Shown here piece after piece: positions 25,627 through 34,908 of a stretch of DNA of 64,000 bases (position 1 is the stretch's first letter; each line of letters opens with the position of its first letter). Source of the DNA: JAJDXO01 sp965213765 (GTDB taxonomy: Bacteria; Pseudomonadota; Alphaproteobacteria; Rhodospirillales; UBA2165); contig OZ243926.1 in the NCBI GenBank assembly GCA_965213765.1, positions 3,658,001 through 3,722,000 of the forward strand, given 5' to 3'. Under the pieces are notes generated by a model. It was not told the origin of the DNA, did no database searches, and was given only the letters and a program-made list of their open reading frames with translations. The translations under genes and the position numbers were made by a program.

Positions 25627-27171
25627 ATGAACGTCTCATTCCATTTACGCCGAGCTGCAAGAAGCTTTAGAAACAGAACCGCGTTGATCTGTGGGACTCA
25701 ATCCAGAACATTTTCGGAGATTGATGATCGTACGAATAGAATTGCCAATGCCCTGCTCACACGCGGCGTAAAACCCCGAGACCGCGTCGCCATGCTCGTC
25801 GACAATCAAATCGAATTTTGTGAAATAGAATTTGCCGCAGCCAAAGCAGATTTTACGCGTGTCTCAATCAACCCTCGCCTCAAATGGCGCGAGGTTCTCT
25901 ATATCCTCAACGATGCCGATGCATCTATTCTTTTCTATGACTCCAATATGGATGAACTCGTTGGAGAGCTCATCGCAAACGGATATTTGCCCAAACAATG
26001 TATTCGGATAGGCAGTGGGCCAGCACCAAACCCGGTCCATGAAAGCTATGAAGAAGTCATAGCGGCAGCCGATCCGGATATCGTCGATGGCGAGTTCGAT
26101 CCGGAACACATCTATTGTCTTTTCTATACGTCGGGCAGCACCGGCCGGCCGAAGGGTGTCATGATCAGCCACCGCGCCATGATTGCCGTTGTGCACAATT
26201 TGATGATTGAGTTGGGCCCCTGGGAAAAAGATCGGCGTATTTTGTTGACCCAGCCGATGTGCCACAGCTCCGCGTTTTATGCGCTGACCTATTTTCTAGG
26301 TGGCGGGTGCAGCGTAATAATGCCGAAGTTTGATGCAATAGAAGCTCTACAGCTCGTTGCCGAATACAATATTCAAACCTTGAAACTCGTTCCGACAATG
26401 CTGCAACGCATCCTAAATACTCCCGCCACCGAATTGATTAAAACGCCAACATTGGAAACCATTATGTACGGTGCCAGCCCGATGCCGTTGGAAGACCTAA
26501 AACGCGCTATGTCACTCTTCCCGGTCAAATATTTTCAGAATTATGGCCAAAGCGAAGCAGCCATTACGCTGACATGTCTAAAATCCGACGATCATAATCT
26601 AAATTCCGAATTTCCCGAGCGATTGACTTCGGTTGGCAGACCTTGGCAAACCATAGATATGCGCATTTTTGATGAACACGACAACGAGCTGCCGATTGGT
26701 GAAGCTGGTGAGATTGTCATGCGCGGCCCTCACGTCATGAGCGGTTACTGGAACCGTCATGATTTAACAACCGAAGCTCTCCGGAATGGATGGCTCCATA
26801 CAAAAGACCTCGGGAAAATGGATGAATACGGTTACGTTTACCTACTCGGGCGGATTGACGAAATGATTATCAGCGGGGGCATGAACATCGCTCCTCGCGA
26901 AATTGAAGAGACCTTGTGCGAACATCCCGATGTAGCAGAAGCCTCCGTATTTGGTAAAAAAGATGACGAATGGGGGCAAGCCGTCGTCGCCTACGTCGTA
27001 AAATTGGACGAAAATCTAACTGAAGAAAAATTGATTTCATTTGCCAAATCTCACTTGGGCTTTAAATCGCCCAAATCTGTTCATTTTTTGGATGAACTAC
27101 CCAAAAATGCGAATGGCAAAATTGACAAAAAAACCTTGCAGGACCACAACGAAAAACTGGTCACAGCTTGA
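25627..27171 (+). CDS. AMP-forming acyl-CoA synthetase
   Basis: This 514-residue ANL-superfamily enzyme has the P-loop YTSGSTGRPKGV, the motif YFQNYGQSEAA, the adenylation Asp in GWLHTKDLGKMDEYG, the hinge GRIDEMIISGG and the C-terminal catalytic Lys in PKNANGKIDKK. It activates a carboxylic acid as the adenylate and transfers it to CoA. It lies 74 bp after the thiolase on the same strand and shares its low GC, so the three genes were probably acquired together. The acid could be aromatic, fatty or a sterol/terpenoid fragment. Confidence 0.88.
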   Translation: MNVSFHLRRAARSFRNRTALICGTQSRTFSEIDDRTNRIANALLTRGVKPRDRVAMLVDNQIEFCEIEFAAAKADFTRVSINPRLKWREVLYILNDADASILFYDSNMDELVGELIANGYLPKQCIRIGSGPAPNPVHESYEEVIAAADPDIVDGEFDPEHIYCLFYTSGSTGRPKGVMISHRAMIAVVHNLMIELGPWEKDRRILLTQPMCHSSAFYALTYFLGGGCSVIMPKFDAIEALQLVAEYNIQTLKLVPTMLQRILNTPATELIKTPTLETIMYGASPMPLEDLKRAMSLFPVKYFQNYGQSEAAITLTCLKSDDHNLNSEFPERLTSVGRPWQTIDMRIFDEHDNELPIGEAGEIVMRGPHVMSGYWNRHDLTTEALRNGWLHTKDLGKMDEYGYVYLLGRIDEMIISGGMNIAPREIEETLCEHPDVAEASVFGKKDDEWGQAVVAYVVKLDENLTEEKLISFAKSHLGFKSPKSVHFLDELPKNANGKIDKKTLQDHNEKLVTA

Positions 27172-27223
27172 TGAATTCTTTCTCCACTTTCAGTAGGGTA
27201 ATAGATTGAGCCTGCCATTTTGG

Positions 27224-27344
27224 TGGCCTGCCCCCGGTTAGTGGTCCACGGTCTAAGTTAGAGTTTGGCGCGGGTTGAGTTGATCTGCAGGCCGAAGCCC
27301 ATCAACGGGGTAGGACTGAACGTCAACGATGGGCAAGACGGTTT
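27224..27344 (-). mobile_element. IS3-family element end (scar)
   Basis: TGGCCTGCCCCCGGTTAGTG and the following 100 bases (GGTCCACGGTCTAAGTT, GGGCAAGACGGTTT) match, in reverse orientation, the 3' terminus of the IS3 remnant ending at 1653. Only the end remains, and it truncates the Bug-family fragment beside it. Confidence 0.65.
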
Positions 27345-27484
27345 GTGGCGCCGCCGGCCTGAAAGGCAATCATCAGATTGATCGGGCCCGCGGGACTCCA
27401 TTGCGCAGTGGCGGTGCGGTCCGTTAAACCGAGGCTGGCCCCGGCGAAAACGAATGCAGGGAGTGTTCGTTCGATTAGCTTCAT
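27345..27484 (-). pseudogene. Bug/TctC-family binding protein, N-terminal fragment
   Basis: ATG 27484 follows a GGAGG ribosome site. The codons give a signal-like start (MKLIERTLPAFVFAGASLGL) and the mature N-terminus WSPAGPINLMIAFQAGG, typical of this binding-protein family. The IS3 scar cuts it after about 46 codons. Confidence 0.7.
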
Positions 27485-27495
27485 AGGTCTCCTCC

Positions 27496-27956
27496 CTATG
27501 ACACGGCTTCAACATCATTCGGGTAAATGGAGGTCTCCCGGAAACCGCCAAAGACGTTCCAACCGATGATTTCGTCGGGATGGCTGATATGGACTTCCCA
27601 AATGACCTCGGGCACCTGCCGCCGAGAAAGTTCTCGAATCCGCACCCAGGGCGGAAAGCCGGCTCCGTTGAATTGGTCCCTGGCGAAATTGTCCCATGTC
27701 AGATCGGCATGGGAGACGCTACCTGATTGAGTCATCGGATCATCCCTGACGTCGCATGTCGGGTCTATGACCAGCATATTGTCCGTAAGGGGCAGGCGAT
27801 GGCCATCGCCCATAGCCCGCGAAGAAACGCGGCTGGTCTCATCGTCGCGGGAGGTCCATGCCTGGCGCACGGTCATGGCCTCGCGGTCCACTGCGTACTC
27901 CACGGCTCGAGCGAAGCATTCCCCGGGCTTCTTCGGCGGGTCAAACGGCTCAACGT
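27496..27956 (-). pseudogene. Arylsulfotransferase (ASST), C-terminal fragment
   Basis: The minus-strand frame reads FHVEPFDPPKKPGECFARAV, then EYAVDREAMTVRQAW, and ends near NVFGGFRETSIYPNDVEAVS. This pattern (a YAVD..AMTVRQ strand followed by a LTDNMLVIDPTCDV blade) fits the C-terminal blades of ASST proteins. The first part of the gene is absent and a stop codon lies just upstream at about 27957. It is a different subtype from the two short ASST-like genes in this window. Confidence 0.6.
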
Positions 27957-27973
27957 GAAATTAGTCTTGGGCC

Positions 27974-28183
27974 GGCGCCGGTGCGAACACCGCGTCGATG
28001 GTGCGCTACCGCAACTATCTGGAACGCTGGTTGGACGGAGACCCCATCCGCCAGTTTGTCCGCCAAAGATTGGCCCGCGCGCCGGTCAAACAGGCCCGAT
28101 ACATATCAGCGGCTTCCGAAATCCATCAGACTCTCAATTGCAACAAGCAGCCGGTCCATTCATCAGGGTCGGGAAGCGACTAG
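27974..28183 (+). pseudogene. C-terminal remnant of an unknown enzyme
   Basis: Open codons GAGANTASMVRYRNYLERWL continue with DGDPIRQFVRQRLARAP to a TAG at 28181. The composition is protein-like and no start is present. Family not recognised. From 28184 to 28412 I see no gene. That stretch presumably contains the promoter of the VOC gene. Confidence 0.35.
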
Positions 28184-28412
28184 GTCGAGCCAATATTTAT
28201 CGGCCCGGAGTTAGCCACCGGCGGACGATCAATTTGACCCGCGCCGCCTCCGGACTGTCTCAAGTGAACGCCGTCCCGGCATTCATTCAGGGAACTTCCG
28301 GTCACCGGCCGTGCATTCTTGCCACGGAGAGGGAATGCGGCCGATACTGAAGCCGAAACGACAAAAAAGACCATGCACCGAAAAATTCTCATTCCCCGGG
28401 GAGAAACTGCAA

Positions 28413-29378
28413 ATGATAAAAGTGACCGATGTAGCCTACGCGCGCTTCGCTGCGCCGGATTTGGACCGTATGGAGTCATTTCTCCTCGATTTCGGGCTGA
28501 CCCGGCAGCACCGGGATGATGACACGCTCTATATGCGCGGCACCGGCCCCGATCATCACCTCCACATTACACATCTAGCCGACGAGCCGGGCTTTATCGG
28601 CATGGCCTTCAATGCGGCCAGCATGGCCGATCTGGAGAAGCTCTCGGAGGCCGACGGTGCCTCCGCGGTCGAGGCCATCGATGAACCGGGGGGCGGCTAC
28701 CGCGTCCGGATTACCGACCCGGTGGGATTTCAGGTTGAAACCATATTTGGACAAGCGACGGTTGACCCGTTGCCGGTCAACGAATTGATCGGTCCGGATC
28801 ATGGCCCCGGGCACCCACGGGTCCGCAATGTTCAACGTATCGGAATGATCCCCTGTCCGGTGTTGCGGCTCGGCCATGTTGTCTTGAACGTGCGCGATTG
28901 CGACGCCATGGACCGATTTTATTGCTCTCATTTCGGCTTTTTGCAGTCCGATATCGCCTTCGTTCCCGGCAGCGACGATGAACTGGCCCTGGTTTTCCAT
29001 CGCTGCGACAAGGGCAAGGACCATGTCGACCAGCACACGCTGTTGCTCACCAAATCCAAAGAATCCGGGCTGGCCCATATCGCGTTCGAGGTGGAAGACA
29101 TCAATGCCTTATTTGTCGGACATGAATTCCTTAAGTCAATAGGGTATGAGCATTCGTGGGGCATCGGCCGCCATACGCCGGCGGCGAATATCTTCGACTA
29201 CTGGTTCGACAATTACGGCAATCGCGTCGAGCATTTCTTCGGCGGCGACCTGCTGAACGAGGATGACCCAACGATAACCCACGACTCCCTCAGCGAGATT
29301 CTTGAATCCCAGTGGGGCGCACGGATGTCCGAACGCCGCGCTTCCCTCAAAACCGACTACGACCCGCTGAGAGCATAG
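28413..29378 (+). CDS. VOC-family extradiol dioxygenase (second)
   Basis: The start is ATG 28413 (MIKVTDVAYARFAAPDL), 321 residues. The two-module VOC fold has likely metal ligands in the C-terminal module: H in LRLGHVVLNVRD, H in LAHIAFEVED and E in GNRVEHFFGGD. It resembles 2,3-dihydroxybiphenyl/catechol dioxygenases. It is alone in its transcription unit and flanked by remnants, so its pathway is unclear. The region likely once held a larger aromatic gene set. Confidence 0.8.
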   Translation: MIKVTDVAYARFAAPDLDRMESFLLDFGLTRQHRDDDTLYMRGTGPDHHLHITHLADEPGFIGMAFNAASMADLEKLSEADGASAVEAIDEPGGGYRVRITDPVGFQVETIFGQATVDPLPVNELIGPDHGPGHPRVRNVQRIGMIPCPVLRLGHVVLNVRDCDAMDRFYCSHFGFLQSDIAFVPGSDDELALVFHRCDKGKDHVDQHTLLLTKSKESGLAHIAFEVEDINALFVGHEFLKSIGYEHSWGIGRHTPAANIFDYWFDNYGNRVEHFFGGDLLNEDDPTITHDSLSEILESQWGARMSERRASLKTDYDPLRA

Positions 29379-29645
29379 GATTCGCCGGGACCAGTCCCTC
29401 AGGGAAAATCTTCTCGACGGAACGTTAACCGCCGAAAGCGGAGGGGAGATGCGGGCTCGCGGTGTGCATCGGTATCCCCAACGGCAACCGGGGGATGGCG
29501 GTTTTGAGGCGGTTACTGGGGCTAAGCGTCGAAAACCGCCCCCCCCCCTCAGCAACGGACGACGATGCCAAGCGGGCTCCAGCAGGCTCTGCGCTCCGCG
29601 CCGGTTGTGGTTTTGGCCTCTTTGGGTGAGAGACCGGACACCTAG
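29379..29645. other. Intergenic region with a hairpin, no gene
   Basis: GGCGGTTTT (29497-29505) and AAAACCGCC (29532-29540) can pair, followed by a run of C. This may be a weak terminator for the VOC gene. Nothing else is recognised up to the insertion sequence. Confidence 0.4.
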
Positions 29646-30961
29646 CAGGCTGCTGAAAAACCCACTGGCGCGATTCCCGGTATCGTGATTCTCTGCCCCT
29701 GGGTTGATCGGTGCTGGAGGTTGTGATGCGGGGCGAGGACGAACGCGGCGAGGGTCTGTTCAGCTACGTGGACTTGGAGGCTCGGGTACCTGCGGATCAT
29801 CCGCTGCGGTCGATCCGGGTTCTGGTGGACGAGGCCCTGGCGGCGTTGTCGGGAGATTTTGCGGTTCTGTATTCGACGACCGGGCGGCCGTCGATCGCGC
29901 CGGAGAAGCTGTTGCGGGCGCTTCTGTTACAGGCCTTCTACACCATCCGCTCGGAGCGCCAGTTGATGGAGCAGCTGGACTACAACCTGTTGTTCCGCTG
30001 GTTCGTCGGTCTGTCGATGGACGCGCCGGTGTGGGACGCCACGACCTATTCGAAGAACCGCGACCGGTTGGTTGCGGGGGATGTGGCGGCGCGCTTTCTT
30101 CAAGCGGTGCTGCGCGGCGCGCGGGTACGCCGTCTTTTGTCGGACGAGCACTTCTCGGTCGACGGCACGCTGATCGAGGCGTGGGCGTCGATGAAGAGCT
30201 TCCGCCGCAAGGATGACGGCGGCGACCCGCCTGCCGGGCGCAACGCGGAGCGTGACTTCCGCGGCGAGCGGCGCTCGAACGCGACCCATGCGTCCACCAC
30301 CGATGCCGATGCCCGGCTGTTCCGCAAGGGCGAGGGGCAGTCGAGCCGGCTGTGCTTCATGGGCCATCTGTTGATGGAGAACCGCAATGCGCTGATTGTC
30401 GATGCGGCGCTGACCCGGGCCAGTGGCACCGCCGAGCGGGAGGCGGCGCTGGCCATGCTGGGGCGCCGCAAGAAAGCGCGGCGGGTCACGCTGGGCGCCG
30501 ACAAGGCCTATGACGTGGCCGAGTTCGTGGACGCGTTGCGCGACGGCGCCGTCACCCCTCATATTGCCGTCGACGGCCATGTCAGGAAGACCGGCAAGCC
30601 GCGCAAGACCCGGGTCGACCGACGCACCACCCGGCATCCGGGCTACGCCGCCAGCCAGCGCCTGCGCAAGCGCATCGAGGAGGGGTTCGGCTGGATCAAG
30701 ACCACCGGCGGGCTGGCCAAGACCCGGCATCGTGGGCTCGACCGGGTGGGCTGGATGTTCACATTCACCGCCGCCGCCTACAACCTGGTCAGGCTGCCCA
30801 AACTCCTCGCCGAGGCGCCGACATGATGCCCGGGAACCGCGCAATAGGCCCCCAGACCCGCCGCGAGCGGGTCCCGAACCCCAACCCCCGCCGCCCATAA
30901 CCAGAGAAAACCGACCGAACTCATCAAACCGGCCGCGCGTGGCGAGTTTTTCAGCAGCCTG
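29646..30961 (+). mobile_element. IS5-family element with CTAG target duplication (1316 bp)
   Basis: Inverted repeats start CAGGCTGCTGAAAAAC on the left and CAGGCTGCTGAAAAACTCG on the right (minus strand). CTAG flanks both sides (29642-45 and 30962-65). A single copy is present in the window. It lies downstream of the molybdenum hydroxylase operon without breaking a recognised gene. Confidence 0.88.
29726..30826 (+). CDS. IS5-family transposase
   Basis: This is a 366-residue protein from ATG 29726. A GTG 15 bp earlier is possible. The N-terminal DUF772-like region (PSIAPEKLLRALLLQAFYTI, RQLMEQLDYNLLFRWFVGL) is followed by a DDE domain: D in HFSVDGTLIEAW, D in VTLGADKAYDVAEF and E in LRKRIEEGFGWIKTTGG. 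It is intact and within a complete element, so it may be active. Confidence 0.9.
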   Translation: MRGEDERGEGLFSYVDLEARVPADHPLRSIRVLVDEALAALSGDFAVLYSTTGRPSIAPEKLLRALLLQAFYTIRSERQLMEQLDYNLLFRWFVGLSMDAPVWDATTYSKNRDRLVAGDVAARFLQAVLRGARVRRLLSDEHFSVDGTLIEAWASMKSFRRKDDGGDPPAGRNAERDFRGERRSNATHASTTDADARLFRKGEGQSSRLCFMGHLLMENRNALIVDAALTRASGTAEREAALAMLGRRKKARRVTLGADKAYDVAEFVDALRDGAVTPHIAVDGHVRKTGKPRKTRVDRRTTRHPGYAASQRLRKRIEEGFGWIKTTGGLAKTRHRGLDRVGWMFTFTAAAYNLVRLPKLLAEAPT

Positions 30962-30999
30962 CTAGACCGGATCCGCCTGTTTTCCGCTTCCAGCCAGAA

Positions 31000-31024
31000 G
31001 CGGACAAAACAAGATTTTGTCCGC
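31000..31024 (-). terminator. Hairpin downstream of the CoxL-like gene
   Basis: Perfect 10 bp arms (GCGGACAAAA / TTTTGTCCGC) enclose a 5 nt loop, 19 bp past the stop of the large subunit gene. There is no long T run beyond the arm itself, but position and stability favour termination of the operon. Confidence 0.6.
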
Positions 31025-31042
31025 CTACGCGCCCGGCAACAC

Positions 31043-33379
31043 CTATTCGGCCGCTTCGGCCGGCGCCGCTTCGTCGAGAGCCTTGAGTACCTTGGGCGGC
31101 GACATGGGATGGTCGAGAAGCCTCACGCCTACCGCGTCGTGGATGGCGTTGGAGATCGCCGCCAGAGGCGGAATGATCGGCACCTCGCCGATCCCGCGCA
31201 CCCCATAGGGATGATCCGGATTTGGCACCTCGACGATATGGGTGTTGATCATGGGCACGTCGGAGGCTACCGGCACCCGGTAGTCGAGGAAGCCCGGATT
31301 TTCCATGGTGCCCCTGTCCGAGTAGATGTATTCCTCGTTCAAGGCCATGCCGATGCCCTGTACCGCGCCGCCCTGGAACTGGCCCTCGATGAAGGCCGGG
31401 TACACCGCCTTGCCGGCGTCCTGGAAGATGGAATAGCGCAGCACCTTCACCAGGCCGGTCTGGCGGTCCACCTCGACATCGACCAGATGAGTACCGAAGC
31501 CGGGGCCGCCCATGGCGACGTTGATCTCGGCATGGCCGGCGATGGTGCCGCCGAACCAGGTTGCTTCCCTGCACAACTGGGCCAGCGACATGGGCTCGAA
31601 GTCACCCACGTTCGCCGAAGCGGGCCGGGCATGACCGCTCTCCCACACAACCTGATCGACCTCCACCTCCCATTTGCGGGCCGCAATTTCGCAGGCCCGG
31701 TGGATGGCATCCCGGGTCGCTTTAACCACGGCCATGGAGCCGGCTGCCGTGCCGCGGCTGCCGGCGGTCATGAAGTTGAAGCCCAAGGCACTGGTATCGC
31801 CAACCTGTGTACGCACTTTCTCAAATGGGATGCCCAATTCCTCGGCGACGATCATGGCAAATGCCGAGCGCATACCGCCGGTGACGTCAACGGTGCCGAA
31901 GATCAGGCTCGCCGTGCCGTCCTCGGAGATGTTGATGGTTGCCGAGGTGTCGTTGCCGATAGTGAACCAAAAGCCCGAGGCAATGCCCCGGCCCTGGTTG
32001 GGGCCCAAGGGCTCTTTCAAGTGTGGCGATGCCTTAGCCGCCTCCAGGGTCTCGATATAGCCGATCCGCCCCAACGGCGGGCCGAAATGGGTCTGGGTGC
32101 CTTGCTTGGCGGCGTTCTCCAGCCGGAAGTCGATGGGATCCATACCGCATTGGCGGGCGAGATCGTCGACCGCGGTCTCGACCGCGAAGGCGATCATCGG
32201 CGCGCCGGGCGCCCGGTAGGCCGCGACCTTGGGCCGGTTGCAGACCACGTCATGGCCGACCACCAGCACGTTCTCAAGATCGTAGCGGGTAAAGACGGTG
32301 ATCGAGGCCAAGGGCAGGGACGATCCCGGGAAGGCGCCGGCCTGATAGTTGAGCTCAGCCTGGGCCGCCGTAATCCGTCCGTCCTTGGTGCAGCCCATCT
32401 TGACCTTACAGTTGGTCCCCGACGTCGGGCCGGTGGCGCGGAAAACTTCATCCCGGGTCATGACCATCTTCACCGGCCGGTTGGCCTTGCGTGAAAGCTG
32501 CGCGGCCAAGGGTTCGAGATAGACGTTATTCTTGCCGCCGAAGCCGCCGCCGAGTTCCGCCGGCACGACCTTGATCTTGGAAATATCCATTTTCAGGAGC
32601 TTGGCGATCTGGGCGCGGAATACATGGTGGCCCTGGGTGCCGGTATAGACCTCGATGGTGCCGCCTTCGGTGAAGTTGGCGACGCTGGCTTGGGGCTCGA
32701 TATAACCCTGGTGGGCGGCCTTGGTGTTGCTCTCGTGGTCGACGATAAAGTCGGCCTGCTTGAAACCTTCCTCGATGTCGCCGAGCTTGCTTTCCATTCG
32801 GGTAGCGATGTTGGACTTCTTCGACGGATCCGGTTCGATGCCGGCACCCTTGGTGAACAAGTCCTCGTGCAGCAACGGCGCGTCGTCCTTCATGGCGTCG
32901 CGCACGTCGATGACGTGGGGCAGCACTTCGTAGTCGACCTTGATCAGCTTCATCGCCTCCTTGGCGATGGACTCGCTCAAGGCCGCGACAGCGGCGACCG
33001 GGTGGCCATCGTAAAGAGCCTTCTCGCGGGCCATCATGTTGCGGGTGACGTCCCGGAAGTTGACCATCAGCTCGCCGGATGCCGCGTGTTCGACCTCCAT
33101 GTCCGGAAAATCGTCCCGGGTGACGATAGCCTTCACGCCCGGCAGCTTCTCGGCCTCGGACGTGTCGATGGACTTGATGACGGCGTGGGCGTGGGGGCTC
33201 CGCAGCACCTTGCCGATTAGCTGGCCCGGCAGATTGTAGTCCGCGGCATAGCGCGCCCGGCCGGTGACCTTTTCGATGGCGTCGGAGCGGTCCTTCGGAT
33301 CGGGGCGGCCGCCGACGACCTTGTTGTCCTTTTCCTCGTAAGGAATTCTTGTTGCGTAGGGTGAGGGCTTCATTCCCAT
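31043..33379 (-). CDS. Molybdenum hydroxylase large subunit (XdhA/CoxL-like)
   Basis: This 778-residue molybdopterin-binding subunit of the xanthine dehydrogenase superfamily has the aldehyde oxidase a/b hammerhead at the N-terminus (GRARYAADYNLPGQLIGKVL). It also has the molybdopterin-contact loop ELGGGFGGKNNVYLEP, AYRAPGAPMIAFAVE, and the late GIGEVPIIPPLAAISNAI with the catalytic Glu region. The active-site motif AYxCSFR of true CO dehydrogenases is absent (AYRAPGA here), so it is not form I CODH. Substrates in this family include purines, N-heterocycles, aldehydes and aromatic acyl-CoAs. It is the last gene of the operon, 17 bp after the iron-sulfur subunit. Confidence 0.9.
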   Translation of the reverse strand: MGMKPSPYATRIPYEEKDNKVVGGRPDPKDRSDAIEKVTGRARYAADYNLPGQLIGKVLRSPHAHAVIKSIDTSEAEKLPGVKAIVTRDDFPDMEVEHAASGELMVNFRDVTRNMMAREKALYDGHPVAAVAALSESIAKEAMKLIKVDYEVLPHVIDVRDAMKDDAPLLHEDLFTKGAGIEPDPSKKSNIATRMESKLGDIEEGFKQADFIVDHESNTKAAHQGYIEPQASVANFTEGGTIEVYTGTQGHHVFRAQIAKLLKMDISKIKVVPAELGGGFGGKNNVYLEPLAAQLSRKANRPVKMVMTRDEVFRATGPTSGTNCKVKMGCTKDGRITAAQAELNYQAGAFPGSSLPLASITVFTRYDLENVLVVGHDVVCNRPKVAAYRAPGAPMIAFAVETAVDDLARQCGMDPIDFRLENAAKQGTQTHFGPPLGRIGYIETLEAAKASPHLKEPLGPNQGRGIASGFWFTIGNDTSATINISEDGTASLIFGTVDVTGGMRSAFAMIVAEELGIPFEKVRTQVGDTSALGFNFMTAGSRGTAAGSMAVVKATRDAIHRACEIAARKWEVEVDQVVWESGHARPASANVGDFEPMSLAQLCREATWFGGTIAGHAEINVAMGGPGFGTHLVDVEVDRQTGLVKVLRYSIFQDAGKAVYPAFIEGQFQGGAVQGIGMALNEEYIYSDRGTMENPGFLDYRVPVASDVPMINTHIVEVPNPDHPYGVRGIGEVPIIPPLAAISNAIHDAVGVRLLDHPMSPPKVLKALDEAAPAEAAE

Positions 33380-33396
33380 GGGTCAGGATCCTCTCA

Positions 33397-33870
33397 TCAC
33401 TTCTGCATCACTTGGGCGGCATCGAGTACCGCCTCGACGACTTTCTGATACCCGGTGCAGCGGCAGAGATTGCCGGCGAGGCCGTAGCGGACCTCTTCCT
33501 CGGTGGGAGCCGGGTTTTCTTCGAGCAAATGCTTGGCGGCGATCAATAGCCCCGGGGTGCAGATGCCGCACTGCAGGGCCACGTGTTCGATGAACTTCTC
33601 CTGCAAGGGGTGTAACTGATCGCCGTTCGCCATCCCTTCGATGGTCTCGATGGTCTTGCCGCCGACCTCAACGCCGAGGACCAGGCACGAGCAGACGAGA
33701 TTTCCGTCGATGGTCACCGAGCAGGCGCCGCAATCGCCGGTGGCGCAGCCTTCCTTCGTGCCGGTCAGGTGGAGTTCGTCGCGGAGTACGTCGAGAAGGG
33801 ATTGGGTTGGTTCGACGAGGACGTCGGTCTCGTCGCCATTGATGGTGGTCTGGATATGGTGTTTGGTCAT
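33397..33870 (-). CDS. Molybdenum hydroxylase 2Fe-2S subunit (CoxS-like)
   Basis: This 157-residue protein carries two 2Fe-2S clusters. The plant-type ferredoxin cluster is bound by CATGDCGACSVTID with a downstream Cys (LVCSCLVLG), and the second by CGICTPGLLIAAKHLL and LCRCTGYQKVVEAV. It relays electrons between the molybdenum site and FAD. Its ATG shares one base with the stop of the preceding FAD-subunit gene, indicating translational coupling. Confidence 0.94.
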   Translation of the reverse strand: MTKHHIQTTINGDETDVLVEPTQSLLDVLRDELHLTGTKEGCATGDCGACSVTIDGNLVCSCLVLGVEVGGKTIETIEGMANGDQLHPLQEKFIEHVALQCGICTPGLLIAAKHLLEENPAPTEEEVRYGLAGNLCRCTGYQKVVEAVLDAAQVMQK

Positions 33871-34739
33871 CAGTTACTCCTCGCGCGTTCGAGGGCAATC
33901 GCCGCCGCCCGCCTGGCGAGGACGCCGGCGACTTTGATCCGGTATTCTATGGTGCCGCGCTTATCGTCAATGGGGTTGCAGGCGGCGCTCGCCGCTGCCG
34001 CCAGTGCCGCCATCGCCGCATCATCCACTTTGGTCCCGATCAGTGCGTCCGCTGCTTCGGCAACCAGCAGCGGTGTCGGCGCTACGGCGCCGAGCGCCAC
34101 CCGCGCCGCTGTGCAGGTGCCGTCATCGTCGAGGGTTAAGTTGATGCCGGCACCGACCACGGCGATGTCCATCTCGGTCCGGGGCGTGAAACGAAGGTAG
34201 GCGTCACCTGAATGGGGTGGCCGTTCGGGCAGCAGGAAGGAGACCACGATTTCCCCCTTCTCCAGGCACGTCTGCCCTGGCCCGGTGACGATATCCTCGA
34301 CCGGAATGTCCCTTGTGCCGTTCGGACCGATGACGCTCGCCAGGGCGCCCGCAGCGATCATCGGCGGCACGCAGTCGGCGGCGGGGGAGGCATTGCATAA
34401 ATTGCCGCCGACGGAGGCCCGGCCACGCACCTGCAGCGACCCGATCAACCGCACGCCGTCCATGACCCCGGGCCAAATTTTGTTAAAATCCGCATGGAGC
34501 ATCAGCGTCTTGCCGCTGACCGCCGCGCCGAAACGGTAGGCGCCACCTTCCTTCTTGATTTCGGTAAGCTCGGGGATGTTCTTGATGTCAACGATCAGGT
34601 CCGGTTCGACCAGGTCCGAATGCATCTGCACGAGGACGTCGGTGCCGCCCGCTAGAACCCGGGTGATGCCGTTCTCGTCCGCCAACAGGGCCGTCGCATG
34701 CGCCAACGTCTCCGGCGCTTCATATCGTAGATTCTGCAT
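33870..34739 (-). CDS. Molybdenum hydroxylase FAD subunit (CoxM-like)
   Basis: This 289-residue FAD-binding protein has the PP-loop-like AGGTDVLVQMHS near the N-terminus and RGRASVGGNLCNASPAADC in the FAD domain, followed by the CO dehydrogenase flavoprotein C-terminal domain. It passes electrons from the iron-sulfur subunit to an acceptor. It is the first gene of a three-gene operon in M-S-L order. The promoter should lie between 34740 and 34908, now bounded by an IS5-type copy 170 bp upstream. Confidence 0.92.
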   Translation of the reverse strand: MQNLRYEAPETLAHATALLADENGITRVLAGGTDVLVQMHSDLVEPDLIVDIKNIPELTEIKKEGGAYRFGAAVSGKTLMLHADFNKIWPGVMDGVRLIGSLQVRGRASVGGNLCNASPAADCVPPMIAAGALASVIGPNGTRDIPVEDIVTGPGQTCLEKGEIVVSFLLPERPPHSGDAYLRFTPRTEMDIAVVGAGINLTLDDDGTCTAARVALGAVAPTPLLVAEAADALIGTKVDDAAMAALAAAASAACNPIDDKRGTIEYRIKVAGVLARRAAAIALERARSN

Positions 34740-34908
34740 TGTCCTCCCCTGGCGAGATCATGTTGCGGTTATTTGCCGCGCTGCCGGGAGTTATGGTCGC
34801 GCAAGCACCGGCGCTTCGCAAGCATCTGAGGCCAGGACCGTCCGCCCAGTGGTCGGCAGCGCAGATTATATTTTTCGTCAAAGTTCATGAAAATTCTTGC
34901 GGATCTAA

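Noticed and set aside
31043..34739. Annotation as aerobic carbon monoxide dehydrogenase
   Set aside because: The large subunit has AYRAPGA where form I CODH has AYxCSFR. Only the superfamily can be stated.
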